A DNA stretch of 64,000 bases from Acidimicrobiaceae bacterium (GTDB taxonomy: Bacteria > Actinomycetota > Acidimicrobiia > Acidimicrobiales > RAAP-2), in NCBI GenBank assembly GCA_003155135.1, contig PMFN01000013.1:62001-126000 (forward strand). The letters are read 5' to 3'. Below the pieces are notes generated by a model. It saw nothing but the letters and a program-made list of their open reading frames with translations, was not told the DNA's origin and ran no database searches. Positions 1 to 8,727 of the stretch are shown one piece after another. The translations under genes and the position numbers were made by a program. Position 1 is the stretch's first letter; every line of letters begins with the position of its first letter.

Positions 1-1020
1 GACGGGGGGCGTGAAGATTCCCGGAGGGGCGGCAACGACGTCGGGAATGGCGTTGAGCACCGGACCGGCCGTGATGTATTGGCCAGCCTTCGTCTGGAAC
101 CGGCTGTCAGTGGGGTCGGCCATGTCAAGGGTGAGGTCGAGGACGGGCTTGCCTTCGAGATGGACGGTCCAGTGGTTCCTGCCCTCGTACTCGGGCATGG
201 TCGGGTCCATCGTCCAGATGACCGACAGCGTCACGAACCGCTTTCCGTCTGCGATGCCGTGCCAGCGCCACTCGGTTGCCGCCACCGTGCCGGCGGGGAT
301 GACGCCGGCACTGACCGCCAGGTCGCGGGTGGCCGGCAACACCCTGTGGTCGGCTTGGATGCGCTCGAAGGTGGTGCCGGTCCGGTCCCCGAAGAAGCGG
401 ATCGCCTCTGCGTACAGCTTGCCGAAGAGCACGGTGAGCGGTCCCGCTGAGAGGTCAAGGGTGGCGGGGTCTGAGCCCATGCCCATGACGTTGAAGACGA
501 AGTCGGGATCGGGCATCGTGGAGGCGTCGAGCATCTCTTCGACATCGACAGACTCGAGCTCGACGCACACGCCGGTCAGCCCGAGGACGAGTCGCTCAAG
601 GAGGAAGCCCGGATTCATGCCGACGCCGTAGAGGGTGGCACCACCGTCGAGCCCGGCCTGCTCGAAGAGTGCCGCGCGCTCGGGGCCGTGGGCCTGGGGG
701 TAGTGGTCGCCCGCGGTGGTGATCACGTTCTTGCCCGAGCGCAGCAGGGCGACGATGTCGGCGTCGTGCGTCTCGTAGGGAACCTGGAGGCGGGCGGTGT
801 GGATGACCACGTCCGCGTCGAGGGCGAGTATCTCGTTGATGTTGCGGGTGGCCCGCACGCCCGTCTCGGGGTAGCGGGCAATGGTCCCCGCGTCGGCCCC
901 CTCCTTTCGCTCCCCGTAGACGTAGAGGCCGACGAGTTCGAGCTCGGGACGGTCCAAGACGCCCCGCAGGCAGGTCTTGCCGATCGCCCCGGTGGCCCAT
1001 TGGACGACGCTGTAGGTCAC
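1..1020 (-). CDS. DapB-like NAD(P)H-dependent reductase / amine dehydrogenase family protein, 3' end cut by window
   Basis: The 340 visible codons start at a GTG preceded by GAGGAG. The N-terminus MTYSVVQWATGAIGK has a Rossmann GxxGxxG-type loop, followed by a dinucleotide-binding half and a central stretch (ALFEQAGLDGGATLYGVGMNPGF cut short here) typical of the dihydrodipicolinate reductase-like family that includes 2,4-diaminopentanoate dehydrogenase. Members are usually about 350 residues, so only the last few residues are missing beyond base 1. The substrate cannot be told from sequence. It lies downstream of the Liv importer genes on the same strand but is separated from them by two hairpins, so it is probably a separate unit. 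Family assignment is fairly sure and function is open. Confidence 0.75.
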   Translation of the reverse strand, partial: MTYSVVQWATGAIGKTCLRGVLDRPELELVGLYVYGERKEGADAGTIARYPETGVRATRNINEILALDADVVIHTARLQVPYETHDADIVALLRSGKNVITTAGDHYPQAHGPERAALFEQAGLDGGATLYGVGMNPGFLLERLVLGLTGVCVELESVDVEEMLDASTMPDPDFVFNVMGMGSDPATLDLSAGPLTVLFGKLYAEAIRFFGDRTGTTFERIQADHRVLPATRDLAVSAGVIPAGTVAATEWRWHGIADGKRFVTLSVIWTMDPTMPEYEGRNHWTVHLEGKPVLDLTLDMADPTDSRFQTKAGQYITAGPVLNAIPDVVAAPPGIFTPPV

Positions 1021-1073
1021 TTCGTCGCGCTCCTCTTCAAGGTTGCGGTGGGAGGCGGCAACCGGATCCACCG

Positions 1074-1101
1074 GGGGAGCGCCGAATGAACGGCGCTCCC
1101 C
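1074..1101 (-). terminator. GC-rich hairpin downstream of the Liv operon
   Basis: A perfect 11-bp stem (GGGGAGCGCCG paired with CGGCGCTCCCC) surrounds a six-base AATGAA loop. It lies between the stop of the substrate-binding protein gene and the start of the next minus-strand gene. There is no run of T after it, as is common for high-GC actinobacterial terminators, so the terminator role is inferred. Confidence 0.6.
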
Positions 1102-1120
1102 TCGGTGGTCGGTGTGGCGA

Positions 1121-1149
1121 TGACGCCCTGTGTCAGGTGCACAGCGTCA
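1121..1149 (-). terminator. Second hairpin of the tandem pair after the Liv operon
   Basis: Two stem blocks, TGACG with CGTCA and CTGTG with CACAG, pair across a seven-base loop with a small CC bulge on one side. It begins 12 bases downstream of the substrate-binding protein stop codon on the minus strand, so it would be the first structure met by transcripts leaving that gene. Confidence 0.5.
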
Positions 1150-1160
1150 CCGCCCCGGCC

Positions 1161-2477
1161 CTACAGACCTGACGGGCAGTTCGACGACCCGAGGATCGCC
1201 GGACAGGTGTTGATGAGGGAGCCGTCGTACTTGAAGCTCTGCGACGAGGCCGAGTACTCGAGAGGCTGCAGGTTCATGACCCCGTAGGCCTCCTTCGAGT
1301 TCATGACCCACTTGATCCCGTTGATGAACAGCGGCTCTTGGTAGTTCTGGTTGCGGGCCGCCTGCATGATGCCGGCCTGACTGAGGCCAAGACTGGACTT
1401 GGCTGCAGTCTGGAAGACGTTGACGTCCATGTCGGCGATCATCCAACCGGTCTCGTAGTAGGTGTTGTTCACCAACGCACCAGGGTCGACGGAGGCGGCG
1501 TCGGCCAGGTAGGCCTTCCAGCCCGGGTCATCCGTGTAGATCGGGTTGCCGGGGTCCTTCTCCCAGAAGACCAGCTTCTGTCCGTTGGCTGCCGCACCTG
1601 CAGGCTGGAACATGAGCGACGCGCTCCCACAGTTCGATGCCTGCACGGTGAGCTTGGGGTTGTAGCCGACCTTGGCCATCGCCTCGGTGAGCTGCACGCA
1701 CTCGGGCACTACCAGAGCACCGAAGACCGCATCAGCGTTGTCCTGCTTCAAGGTGATCGCAGCCGTGCTGGGATCAGTGAAGGGGACGACGTTCTTGATC
1801 TTCACGTCGGTGCCCTTGACCGCTGCCTGGATGCCCTGGAGGTAGGCCGCACCCGAGCCGGTCTGGTCTTCGGCCACGTCGACCGTGATCTCCTTCTGGC
1901 CAGGGAACGAGGCCTGGATGACCTTTACCTCTGCGGTCTCTTCGACATTGTTGGCCGGAAGGAACTCTGTCGTCCACGGGTACTTGGCAATGTTGCGGTA
2001 CTCGTTCGCCGTAGCCGAGGCCAGGAGGAGCGGCAGACAAGCCAAGTTCTGGTCCTCGGCCACTGCGGCCAACGGGCCCGAGCCGAATTCATCGAATGCT
2101 TGAACCGAACCCGACTGAATCCAACCGTCGACGTTGGATTTGGTCATCGCGGGGTTGAACTGGTCGTCCTTTGCCTGCTCGGCCAGCAGCACCCCGTTGA
2201 TGCCCCCATGGGCGTTCTGATAGGCGAACCGGTCCTTCACGCCCTGGACCACCGCGTCGGCGAACGGCGCGATCGGCCCGGACAGAGGTCCGGAGAACCC
2301 GAGCGTCAAGGTCCCGGTGATCTTCTTCTTGGCCTGTGCCGGGTTGGAACAGTTCGCCGTGCTGATCTTGTAGGTGTTCGATGAACTCGAACTGGCACCG
2401 GCGGGAGGACCCCCCACCAGTACCACCGTGGACACGGCGCACAAGAACGCGCCGGCCAATGACAGTTTTGCTCGCAT
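1161..2477 (-). CDS. ABC transporter substrate-binding protein, Liv (branched-chain amino acid) type
   Basis: This 438-residue exported protein has a signal sequence MRAKLSLAGAFLCAVSTVVL, then a periplasmic-binding-protein type 1 fold starting with TLTLGFSGPLSGP and ending with a cysteine pair region. ATG at 2477 was chosen because AAGGGAAA precedes it; an upstream start at 2492 is possible. It is the last gene of a five-gene LivG-F-H-M-binding protein run, so it delivers the ligand to that importer. Binding proteins of this class take amino acids but also aromatic acids and other small organics. The surrounding acyl-CoA genes and shared promoter motif make a carboxylic acid ligand plausible, which is inference. 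Confidence 0.88.
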   Translation of the reverse strand: MRAKLSLAGAFLCAVSTVVLVGGPPAGASSSSSNTYKISTANCSNPAQAKKKITGTLTLGFSGPLSGPIAPFADAVVQGVKDRFAYQNAHGGINGVLLAEQAKDDQFNPAMTKSNVDGWIQSGSVQAFDEFGSGPLAAVAEDQNLACLPLLLASATANEYRNIAKYPWTTEFLPANNVEETAEVKVIQASFPGQKEITVDVAEDQTGSGAAYLQGIQAAVKGTDVKIKNVVPFTDPSTAAITLKQDNADAVFGALVVPECVQLTEAMAKVGYNPKLTVQASNCGSASLMFQPAGAAANGQKLVFWEKDPGNPIYTDDPGWKAYLADAASVDPGALVNNTYYETGWMIADMDVNVFQTAAKSSLGLSQAGIMQAARNQNYQEPLFINGIKWVMNSKEAYGVMNLQPLEYSASSQSFKYDGSLINTCPAILGSSNCPSGL

Positions 2478-2562
2478 TCGATTTCCCTTCATGGTTGTAG
2501 AGGTCGTGATTGCGTTGGAAGTCGCGGCTCGCCGACGTGCTCGTCGTTGGCCGGGCTCGTGG

Positions 2563-3729
2563 TCAATGTGGCGGTATCGCCTGCGTTGGACGTTGCAGTG
2601 GAGTCATCTCCTTCCCCCCGTTTTCGGTGTGGTGCTCACTGGTTGGTGGGACGAGTGGCGCGAGGCGATGGGCGCCCGCGCCCTTGGGCGGTTGCGGGTC
2701 GACGCTCAGCACGTGGCGCGAGATCCGGACGGCGAAACCCACGAGGCCGTCGGGCATCACGAACATCAAAACGATCAGGATCACCCCGAAGAAGAGGCCC
2801 TCGGTCTCGCCCTGGCGGAGGTTCTCGGTCCAGTAGGGGATGAAGATGACGGCGAGGCCGCCGATGATCGGCCCGATCACCGTGGCCACGCCACCGATGA
2901 CGAGGCCGGTGACGAGGGTGATCGAGAGCGTGAGCGTGAAGGACGCGTCGGCCGAGAGGGAGCCCAGGTACATCGCAAAGACCGAGCCAGCCACCCCGGT
3001 GAGCGCGGCGGAAACCCCAAACACGAGCACCTTGGCCCACGCCGGGTTCACGCCGACAGCCGCCGCCGCCGTCTCGCGGTCACGGATGGCCTTCATGGCG
3101 AGCCCGGTTCGGCCTCTCGTCATGTTGGCGCAGACGACGAGCACAAGGGCGAGCAGGAACGCGGCGATCCAGTAGTAGTAGGCGAACCGGTCGGCGATGC
3201 TGATACCGGTCCACTTCGGCGGAAGGAGCTGGAGGAGGGGGATGTTGAGACCCTGGGTCCCTCCTGTCACGCCGGGGAACCGGTCGATGACCTCGGGGAA
3301 GGCCACGGCGAGGGCCAACGTGACGAGTGCCAGGTTGATGCCGCGGATGCGCAGCGCTGGGAGCCCGACGATCAACCCGAAGACAAAGCAGATGCCGAGA
3401 GCCGGCAGGAACGTGACCAACGGCTCCCAGTTGTGCTCCGACACCAAGATGCCGGTCGTGTAGGCACCGATGCCGAAGAACGCCGAATGGCCGATCGAGA
3501 GCATGCCGGTATAGCCGGTCGCCAGATTCAACCCGGCGATGGCCGAGGCGTAGATGAGCGCCTGGGTGAGCTGGCCCTCGCGGAAGGAGTTGGTCCTCGA
3601 CCCGATGATGGCCAGCGCGACCAGCAGCGCGATGCCGAAGACCTGGAGGAATCGATGCGCCGGTGACTTCTGGGTGATCCGCACCGGCAGCAACGGCTGC
3701 TGTCTGGTTGTGGCGAGCGAGGTCGTCAT
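2563..3729 (-). CDS. livM: Liv-type ABC transporter permease LivM
   Basis: The 388-residue polytopic membrane protein carries the LivM family core: GLNLATGYTGMLSIGHSAFF near residue 66 and a conserved loop with RTGLAMKAIRDRETAAAAVG near residue 207. These segments mark the inner-membrane permease that couples to the ATPases. Its start overlaps the livH stop by four bases (ATGA), indicating translational coupling. The hydrophilic C-terminal tail of about 40 residues is longer than usual. The binding-protein gene follows after 85 bases. Confidence 0.9.
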   Translation of the reverse strand: MTTSLATTRQQPLLPVRITQKSPAHRFLQVFGIALLVALAIIGSRTNSFREGQLTQALIYASAIAGLNLATGYTGMLSIGHSAFFGIGAYTTGILVSEHNWEPLVTFLPALGICFVFGLIVGLPALRIRGINLALVTLALAVAFPEVIDRFPGVTGGTQGLNIPLLQLLPPKWTGISIADRFAYYYWIAAFLLALVLVVCANMTRGRTGLAMKAIRDRETAAAAVGVNPAWAKVLVFGVSAALTGVAGSVFAMYLGSLSADASFTLTLSITLVTGLVIGGVATVIGPIIGGLAVIFIPYWTENLRQGETEGLFFGVILIVLMFVMPDGLVGFAVRISRHVLSVDPQPPKGAGAHRLAPLVPPTSEHHTENGGKEMTPLQRPTQAIPPH

Positions 3730-4622
3730 ACCCGCTCGACCTCCTTCGACCCGAAGAGCCCCTGCGGGCGGATGAGCAGGACCATGACGATGGCAACGAA
3801 GGCGATGGCCTCTTGGAGCTGCCCCCCGATCGCCGAGACGTAGCCCGACAGCATCGATTCGGCGACGCCGATCAAGAGGCCGGCGATGACGGCCCCACCC
3901 GGCGAGTCGAGGCCACCGAAGAGGGCGGCGGCCGATGCGTAGATGAGGAGGGGGAACATCTCGCCGAGACCGAGGGCGTCAGGATTGAGCGGCGTGAAGA
4001 GCACCCCTGCCACGGCCCCGATCGCCGCCGAGATGCCCCAGCCCAGCAGCAGGATGCGCCCAGTCGGGATCCCCGCCAGCGCAGCCGACTCGCGGTTCGA
4101 CGCGGTGGCTCGCATGTGCAGTCCGAGGCGAGTGCGGTTGAACAGCTGGAACATCGCACCGACCAAGAGGGCGACGAGGAGCCAGACGCCGAGGTTGGCC
4201 CAGTACAGCCGCGCGCCGTCCACGCTGATGAACGAGTTGACGCCATTCGGGAACAGGCTCGGCATCGAGTGGTTCTGGTTTCCCCACAAGATGCCGTCGA
4301 GCGAGTTGAGGGCAAGGAAGAGCCCGAGGAGCACGATGAGCGTGGCGAGCAGGCTGCGTTTCTCGATCGGCCGCACGAGGACCCGCTCGGTCACCGCCCC
4401 GAGAGTGAAGCCAGCAATTGTGGCGATGAGCAGGCACAGCACCACAGGTATGTTCTTGGTGGTGAGCCCCCAGGCGATGTAAGTGGTGAACAGCGCCATC
4501 TCACCCTGGGCGAAGTTGATGGTTCCCGTCCCACGGAACACCATGACCAGCGCGAGGGCGAGGGCGGCATAGATCGCCCCGTTGCTGATGCCGTCGAAGA
4601 GCCGTTCGAGGAAGACCTGCAC
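3726..4622 (-). CDS. livH: Liv-type ABC transporter permease LivH
   Basis: This 298-residue permease begins VQVFLERLFDGISNGAIYAA. The GTG start at 4622 lies eight bases after the livF stop, with TAGGAG just upstream; reading further upstream gives only arginine-rich non-homologous sequence. LivH hallmarks are INFAQGEMALF near residue 46 and LGLHMRATASNRESAALAG, the cytoplasmic loop touching the ATPase. It pairs with LivM to form the translocation channel of the same importer. Confidence 0.9.
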   Translation of the reverse strand: MQVFLERLFDGISNGAIYAALALALVMVFRGTGTINFAQGEMALFTTYIAWGLTTKNIPVVLCLLIATIAGFTLGAVTERVLVRPIEKRSLLATLIVLLGLFLALNSLDGILWGNQNHSMPSLFPNGVNSFISVDGARLYWANLGVWLLVALLVGAMFQLFNRTRLGLHMRATASNRESAALAGIPTGRILLLGWGISAAIGAVAGVLFTPLNPDALGLGEMFPLLIYASAAALFGGLDSPGGAVIAGLLIGVAESMLSGYVSAIGGQLQEAIAFVAIVMVLLIRPQGLFGSKEVERV

Positions 4623-4630
4623 CGGGGCTC

Positions 4631-5341
4631 CTAGTAGCCCAGGTACGCGCGGCGGACAGCGTCGCTCTCGCGCAGTGATTCGGCGGTTCCCTCGGACACC
4701 ACTTCTCCGGCCTCGAGCAGGTAGGCGCGGCTCGCGATGCCGAGGGCGATCTCGGCGTTCTGCTCGACGATCAGCATGGCCATCTGCTGCTCGGTGTTGA
4801 CACGCTGCAGGACGTTGAAGACCTCTCGCACGATCAGGGGGGCGAGGCCGAGGCTCGGCTCGTCGCACAACAGAAGCCGCGGCCGACTCATAAGCGCCCG
4901 GGCGACGGCGAGCATCTGCTGTTCGCCACCTGAGAGGGTGCCGGCCATCTGCTTGCGGCGTGACGCGAGCACCGGGAAGACCTCGTACCAGCGTGCGAGG
5001 TCTTCCTTAATGCCCTGGCGGTCGCGCCGTTTTGCTGCGCCCACGTGGAGGTTGTCGTCGACGCTGAGCTTCGCGAAGGTGCCGCGGCCCTGCGGCACGA
5101 GCGAGACGCCCGCCGCCACGACCTTGTCGGGGGAAAGGCCAATGATGGAGGCGCCATCGAGATTGACCGTGCCCTTCCGGCCGATGAGCCCGGCGATGGC
5201 GCGCATGGTGGTCGTCTTGCCGGCGCCATTGGCACCGAGGACAACAACAATCTCGGCCTCTTCGACGCGCAGGGACACGCCATGGAGGACCTCGGCCGGC
5301 CCGTAGCCGGCTGTGAGATCTCGCACCTCGAGAAGCGTCAT
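4631..5341 (-). CDS. livF: Liv-type ABC transporter ATP-binding protein LivF
   Basis: The 236-residue ATPase has Walker A GANGAGKT at 36-43, the signature LSGGEQ at 136-141 and Walker B LLLCDEP near 157, with the LivF-typical ending AYLGY. Its ATG overlaps the livG stop (ATGA), so the two ATPases are translationally coupled. It energises uptake by the LivHM permease as a heterodimer with LivG. Confidence 0.93.
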   Translation of the reverse strand: MTLLEVRDLTAGYGPAEVLHGVSLRVEEAEIVVVLGANGAGKTTTMRAIAGLIGRKGTVNLDGASIIGLSPDKVVAAGVSLVPQGRGTFAKLSVDDNLHVGAAKRRDRQGIKEDLARWYEVFPVLASRRKQMAGTLSGGEQQMLAVARALMSRPRLLLCDEPSLGLAPLIVREVFNVLQRVNTEQQMAMLIVEQNAEIALGIASRAYLLEAGEVVSEGTAESLRESDAVRRAYLGY

Positions 5342-6096
5342 GTGGCCCTCCCCAGGTACGCATCGACCACCCGAGGGTCGTCGCGGACCTCTTGGGGGAG
5401 CCCGTCGGCGATCTTCTGCCCGTTGTCCATGGCGACGACGTGGTCGGAGATTCCCATGACGAGGCCCATGTGGTGTTCGACCAATAGCGCCGAGAGGTGG
5501 AACTCATCGCGGATTCGCTTGATCAGCTCGCCCAGCTCGTGCACCTCGCCGTGGGTGAGGCCCCCGGCCGGTTCATCGAGCAGGAGCAGCTTGGGCCGCG
5601 CCGCGAGCGCCCTGGCCAGCTCGACGCGCTTGAGCGTGCCGAAGGGCAGTCCCTCGGCCTTGTGGAAAGCGACATCCTCGAGGTCAAGTGCCGAGAGGAT
5701 GTCGTAGGCCTCGGCTGCAATCCGCCGGTTGCTGCGAAGGGCGCCCGGCCAGCAGAAGATCGCCTCGGCGAAGCTCACCCGCGCCTGGGAGTGGGCACCG
5801 AGAATCGTGTTGTCGAGCACGCTCAGGGAAGGGAAGAGGGCAAGGTTCTGGAACGTCCGGGCGATGCCGAGGTAAGCCACTCGGTACGGCGGTGCCGCAA
5901 GCAGCTCCTTGCCGTCGAAAGTGATGCGACCGCTGTTGGGCTGGACGATGCGGGTGACCGTATTGAAGAGAGTCGTCTTACCGGCACCGTTTGGACCGAT
6001 GAGGCCGCAGATTTCGCCGTCGGCAACCGTGGCGCTGAACTCGTCGAGCGCGGTCACTCCTCCGAAACGAATGGTCACGCTATCGATCGACAGCAT
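5338..6096 (-). CDS. livG: Liv-type ABC transporter ATP-binding protein LivG
   Basis: This 252-residue ATPase has Walker A GPNGAGKT at 34-41, the LivG-type signature LPFGTLKRVE and Walker B LLLLDEP. The ATG at 6096 is preferred because it follows a strong purine stretch (GGGGGGAAGG); a TTG nine codons upstream is less likely. It is the first gene of the importer operon. The promoter region upstream holds two copies of the motif shared with the neighbouring acyl-CoA operons, so expression is probably tied to the same catabolic signal. Confidence 0.92.
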   Translation of the reverse strand: MLSIDSVTIRFGGVTALDEFSATVADGEICGLIGPNGAGKTTLFNTVTRIVQPNSGRITFDGKELLAAPPYRVAYLGIARTFQNLALFPSLSVLDNTILGAHSQARVSFAEAIFCWPGALRSNRRIAAEAYDILSALDLEDVAFHKAEGLPFGTLKRVELARALAARPKLLLLDEPAGGLTHGEVHELGELIKRIRDEFHLSALLVEHHMGLVMGISDHVVAMDNGQKIADGLPQEVRDDPRVVDAYLGRAT

Positions 6097-6151
6097 CCCC
6101 CGCCTTCCCCCCTGCTCCCCCAACCCGGTTCCCCCGGCTCTTGTGCAGTTA

Positions 6152-6192
6152 CTACAACAACAAGAGTAAGCAAGTACTACAACAAGAGAAGT
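6152..6192 (-). promoter_or_regulatory. Two copies of a putative regulator-binding motif in the liv promoter
   Basis: On the plus strand CTACAACAACAAGAGTAA (6152-6169) is followed at 6177 by a shorter CTACAACAAGAG. Reversed, the first reads TTACTCTTGTTGTTGTAG, matching 14 of 18 positions of the site at 14178-14195 in front of the thiolase operon. The copies sit 56 to 96 bases ahead of livG. Binding by a TetR-type repressor is inference. Confidence 0.5.
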
Positions 6193-6271
6193 GAGTCGTC
6201 AACCTTCCGTAACAAATCCGCCGAGCGACTTCGAAGGATCTTTTGCAGCATCGAAAAGTTTGGTGGTGAAG

Positions 6272-6289
6272 TGGCTCCGGTAACTGTAG
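6272..6289 (+). promoter_or_regulatory. Putative regulator-binding motif upstream of the SDR/acyl-CoA synthetase operon
   Basis: The core CTCCGGTAACTGTAG matches 12 of the last 15 positions of the 14178 site. It lies about 30 bases before the SDR start at 6320, where an operator would be expected. Confidence 0.45.
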
Positions 6290-6319
6290 TGTGCGACCAG
6301 GTAGGCAAGGGGGAGGTCG

Positions 6320-7099
6320 ATGATGCCGCGAGTGAACCGGGCTGAGGGTGCTGTCGCGTTGGTCACGGGTGCCAACCGCGGGATCGGCTTGGGCTTCGTT
6401 GAGGAGCTGCTGGAGCGAGGGGCGCGCAAGGTCTACGCCGGCGTGCGGGACCCCGCAGCGCTGGCTGACGAATTCGACAAGCTCAACGGTGACGTCGACG
6501 TCGACGTCGTCACACTCGACGTCACGGATGCCGAGAGCGTCGCCCGCGCCGGGGAGCGATGCGCGGACCTCACCATGCTTGTGAACAACGCCGGATATTT
6601 CGCGAACCGCAGGCTGGTACTGACCGATGACCTCGAGGCGGCTCGCCAGGAGATGGAGGTGAACTATTTCGGTGTTCTGGCCACCACTAGGGCGTTTGCA
6701 CCGGTGCTCGCCTCGAATGGTGGCGGGGCCATCATCAATGTGCTGTCCGTTGCCGGTGCATTTCCTGCGCCGTTCATGGGCGGCTACTCGCCGTCGAAAG
6801 CTGCGGCCCTGTTTCTCAGCTCCATCACCCGAGCGGAGCTCGCCGAGCAGGGCACCGATGTCATCGCCCTGATCGTCGGCTCCGTCGACACCCGGATGGC
6901 GTCGCACGTGGAGGGCCAGAAGGAAGACCCGCGCGACATCGCACAAGCCGGCCTCGATGCACTCAACCGTGGCGAGAACCTCTGCGACACCGACTACATG
7001 GCGATCGAAGCACGAGCTCGCTACAACAGAGATCCTGCCCGCTACGAGCGTCAGATGGCGAAGCTGCTGCGCGTGGACGTGCAGTCCACGGGCCGCTGA
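6320..7099 (+). CDS. Short-chain dehydrogenase/reductase (SDR)
   Basis: A 259-residue classical SDR with cofactor loop TGANRGIG at 16-23, NNAG at 89-92, catalytic Ser143 and the Tyr156-x3-Lys160 pair. It would oxidise or reduce a hydroxyl/keto group with NAD(P). GGGGGAGG precedes the start. It opens a plus-strand operon with an acyl-CoA synthetase 16 bases downstream and a VOC protein, and diverges from the Liv operon. The substrate is unknown; a hydroxyacyl-CoA is reasonable from context. Confidence 0.87.
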   Translation: MMPRVNRAEGAVALVTGANRGIGLGFVEELLERGARKVYAGVRDPAALADEFDKLNGDVDVDVVTLDVTDAESVARAGERCADLTMLVNNAGYFANRRLVLTDDLEAARQEMEVNYFGVLATTRAFAPVLASNGGGAIINVLSVAGAFPAPFMGGYSPSKAAALFLSSITRAELAEQGTDVIALIVGSVDTRMASHVEGQKEDPRDIAQAGLDALNRGENLCDTDYMAIEARARYNRDPARYERQMAKLLRVDVQSTGR

Positions 7100-7115
7100 G
7101 CGCCCGGCTCGTTCA

Positions 7116-8678
7116 GTGACCGTGCCGAACTCGATCGCCGGGATCATCCGAGAGCGGGCAGCGCGCTCCCCGGACCATGTCGCCATCTGCGGCGAGGGAC
7201 GCACCATCACGTTCGGTGAGCTCGACGAGCGATCGAACCGCCTCGCCAACGCGCTGGCCGCACTCGGAGTCAGCAAGGGTGACCGAGTTGTCTATGTGGA
7301 CCGGAATGCAACCGAGTACTGGGAGGTGGCCTTCGCCACTGCCAAGCTCGGCGCAGCGATCACGCCGCTCAACTTCCGGCTCTCAGGCGGCGAGATCGCG
7401 ACGATCATCGCTGATGCTGAGCCGAGCGCCGCGGTCCTCTCGGCGCAGGTGGCACGCGAGCTCGGGCAATCGTGGGCGCCTCGGGGCCTTCCCCTGCTTC
7501 TCGTCGGCGGCGAGGGCGATCTCGCAGGGGCGCAAGATTACGAAGAGGTGATGACCGCGCACGGCGCCCACGACCCCGGTGGCGCCGCGACGGGCACTGA
7601 GCTGGCGGTGCTCATGTACTCATCGGGGACGACCGGCGCGTCCAAGGGCGTCCGAGTGACGGCGTCGAACCTGCTGGCGGGCGTCGACAACTTCACGCGG
7701 GAGTTCACTCCCGATGCTTCCTCGTCCAGTCTGGTGCCGCCTCCCTACTACCACATCGCCGCCTCGGGCTGGTCGTTGATCGCCATGAATGCAGGTGGTC
7801 GGATCGTCCAGGTGCGTGACCCGATGCCCGAGCGGTTACTCGAGCTGATGGTCGCTGAGCGCACGACCCACGCCGCGTTGGTACCGGTCATCATCCGCAT
7901 GCTGGTCGAGATGCCGGAGGCGCAAGAGGCGGACTTCACGAGCCTGCGTACGGTCGTGTACGGCTCCTCGCCCATCGCACCTGGCCTGCTCGCCCGGGCG
8001 GTCGACCTGTTCGACGCGGAGTTCACGCAGTCGTACGGCCTTACCGAGACGGTCGGCATCGGGACGCTGCTGCGCCCAGACGACCACCGGAGCGGCGATC
8101 CCACGCGGCTCAAGAGCGCGGGACGCCCGGCGGCTGACGTCGAACTTCGGATCGTCGAGCCCGGGTCCGGGACGACGCTGACCGCCGGGGAGGTGGGCGA
8201 AATCGTGCTTCGGGGCCCGACAGTGACGCCCGGCTACTGGCGCCAGCCCGAGGAGACGAAGCGCCTGTTCCTTGACGGCGGCTGGCTCCGCACGGGCGAC
8301 GCCGGTTACCAGGACCAAGACGGGTACGTCTTCATCGTCGATCGCATCAAGGACATCATCGTCTCTGGTGGCGAGAACATCGTGCCAGCGGAGATCGAGA
8401 ACGTCCTGGCGGCGCACCCGGCCGTCCTCGAAGTCGCGGTCGTGGGAGTGCCGTCGTCGGAATGGGGCGAGACACCGAGGGCGTTCGTGGCGCGACGGGA
8501 CGGAAGCGACGTCTCCGAGGCGGAGCTGCTCGGCTTCTGTCGAGAGCACCTTGCCCACTTCAAATGCCCGAGCGCAATCCTCTGGATCGACGCGCTTCCA
8601 CGGAACCCGTCGGGCAAAGTGCTGCGCCGCGAGCTCCGCCGACCATTCTGGGAGGAAAGCGACCGGTCTGTCGGATGA
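7116..8678 (+). CDS. Acyl-CoA synthetase (AMP-forming)
   Basis: The 520-residue ANL-superfamily ligase has P-loop YSSGTTGASKG, the TGD motif in WLRTGDAGYQDQDGY and the C-terminal catalytic lysine in NPSGKVLRR. It activates a carboxylic acid to its CoA thioester through an acyl-adenylate. The GTG at 7116 gives a normal N-terminus (VTVPNSIAGIIRERAAR), 16 bases after the SDR stop; a GTG two codons later is equally possible. A 7-bp-stem hairpin follows the stop. Chain-length preference cannot be read from sequence. Confidence 0.9.
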   Translation: MTVPNSIAGIIRERAARSPDHVAICGEGRTITFGELDERSNRLANALAALGVSKGDRVVYVDRNATEYWEVAFATAKLGAAITPLNFRLSGGEIATIIADAEPSAAVLSAQVARELGQSWAPRGLPLLLVGGEGDLAGAQDYEEVMTAHGAHDPGGAATGTELAVLMYSSGTTGASKGVRVTASNLLAGVDNFTREFTPDASSSSLVPPPYYHIAASGWSLIAMNAGGRIVQVRDPMPERLLELMVAERTTHAALVPVIIRMLVEMPEAQEADFTSLRTVVYGSSPIAPGLLARAVDLFDAEFTQSYGLTETVGIGTLLRPDDHRSGDPTRLKSAGRPAADVELRIVEPGSGTTLTAGEVGEIVLRGPTVTPGYWRQPEETKRLFLDGGWLRTGDAGYQDQDGYVFIVDRIKDIIVSGGENIVPAEIENVLAAHPAVLEVAVVGVPSSEWGETPRAFVARRDGSDVSEAELLGFCREHLAHFKCPSAILWIDALPRNPSGKVLRRELRRPFWEESDRSVG

Positions 8679-8688
8679 GCAAGATCGA

Positions 8689-8708
8689 GGGCGCCGTTCG
8701 GGGCGCCC
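8689..8708 (+). terminator. Hairpin between acyl-CoA synthetase and VOC genes
   Basis: GGGCGCC and GGCGCCC form a perfect 7-bp stem around loop GTTCGG, 10 bases after the synthetase stop and 19 before the next ATG. There is no T-run; it may attenuate rather than end transcription, since the next gene has the same orientation and a ribosome site (AAAGGAG). Confidence 0.45.
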
Positions 8709-8727
8709 GACGACGAAAGGAGCACAG

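Noticed and set aside
1074-1101. Six-base AATGAA loop as an ANTAR target
   Set aside because: The hexaloop with A1 and G4 appears only on the plus strand, which has no transcription here, and the second hairpin lacks a six-base loop.
2374-3666. Long plus-strand frame opposite livM
   Set aside because: It is antisense to the clear LivM frame, with Arg/Glu/Asp/Gly-rich composition typical of shadow frames in high-GC DNA.
6152-7276. Minus-strand frame covering the SDR gene
   Set aside because: The plus strand encodes a full SDR with all motifs; the opposite frame has no family pattern.
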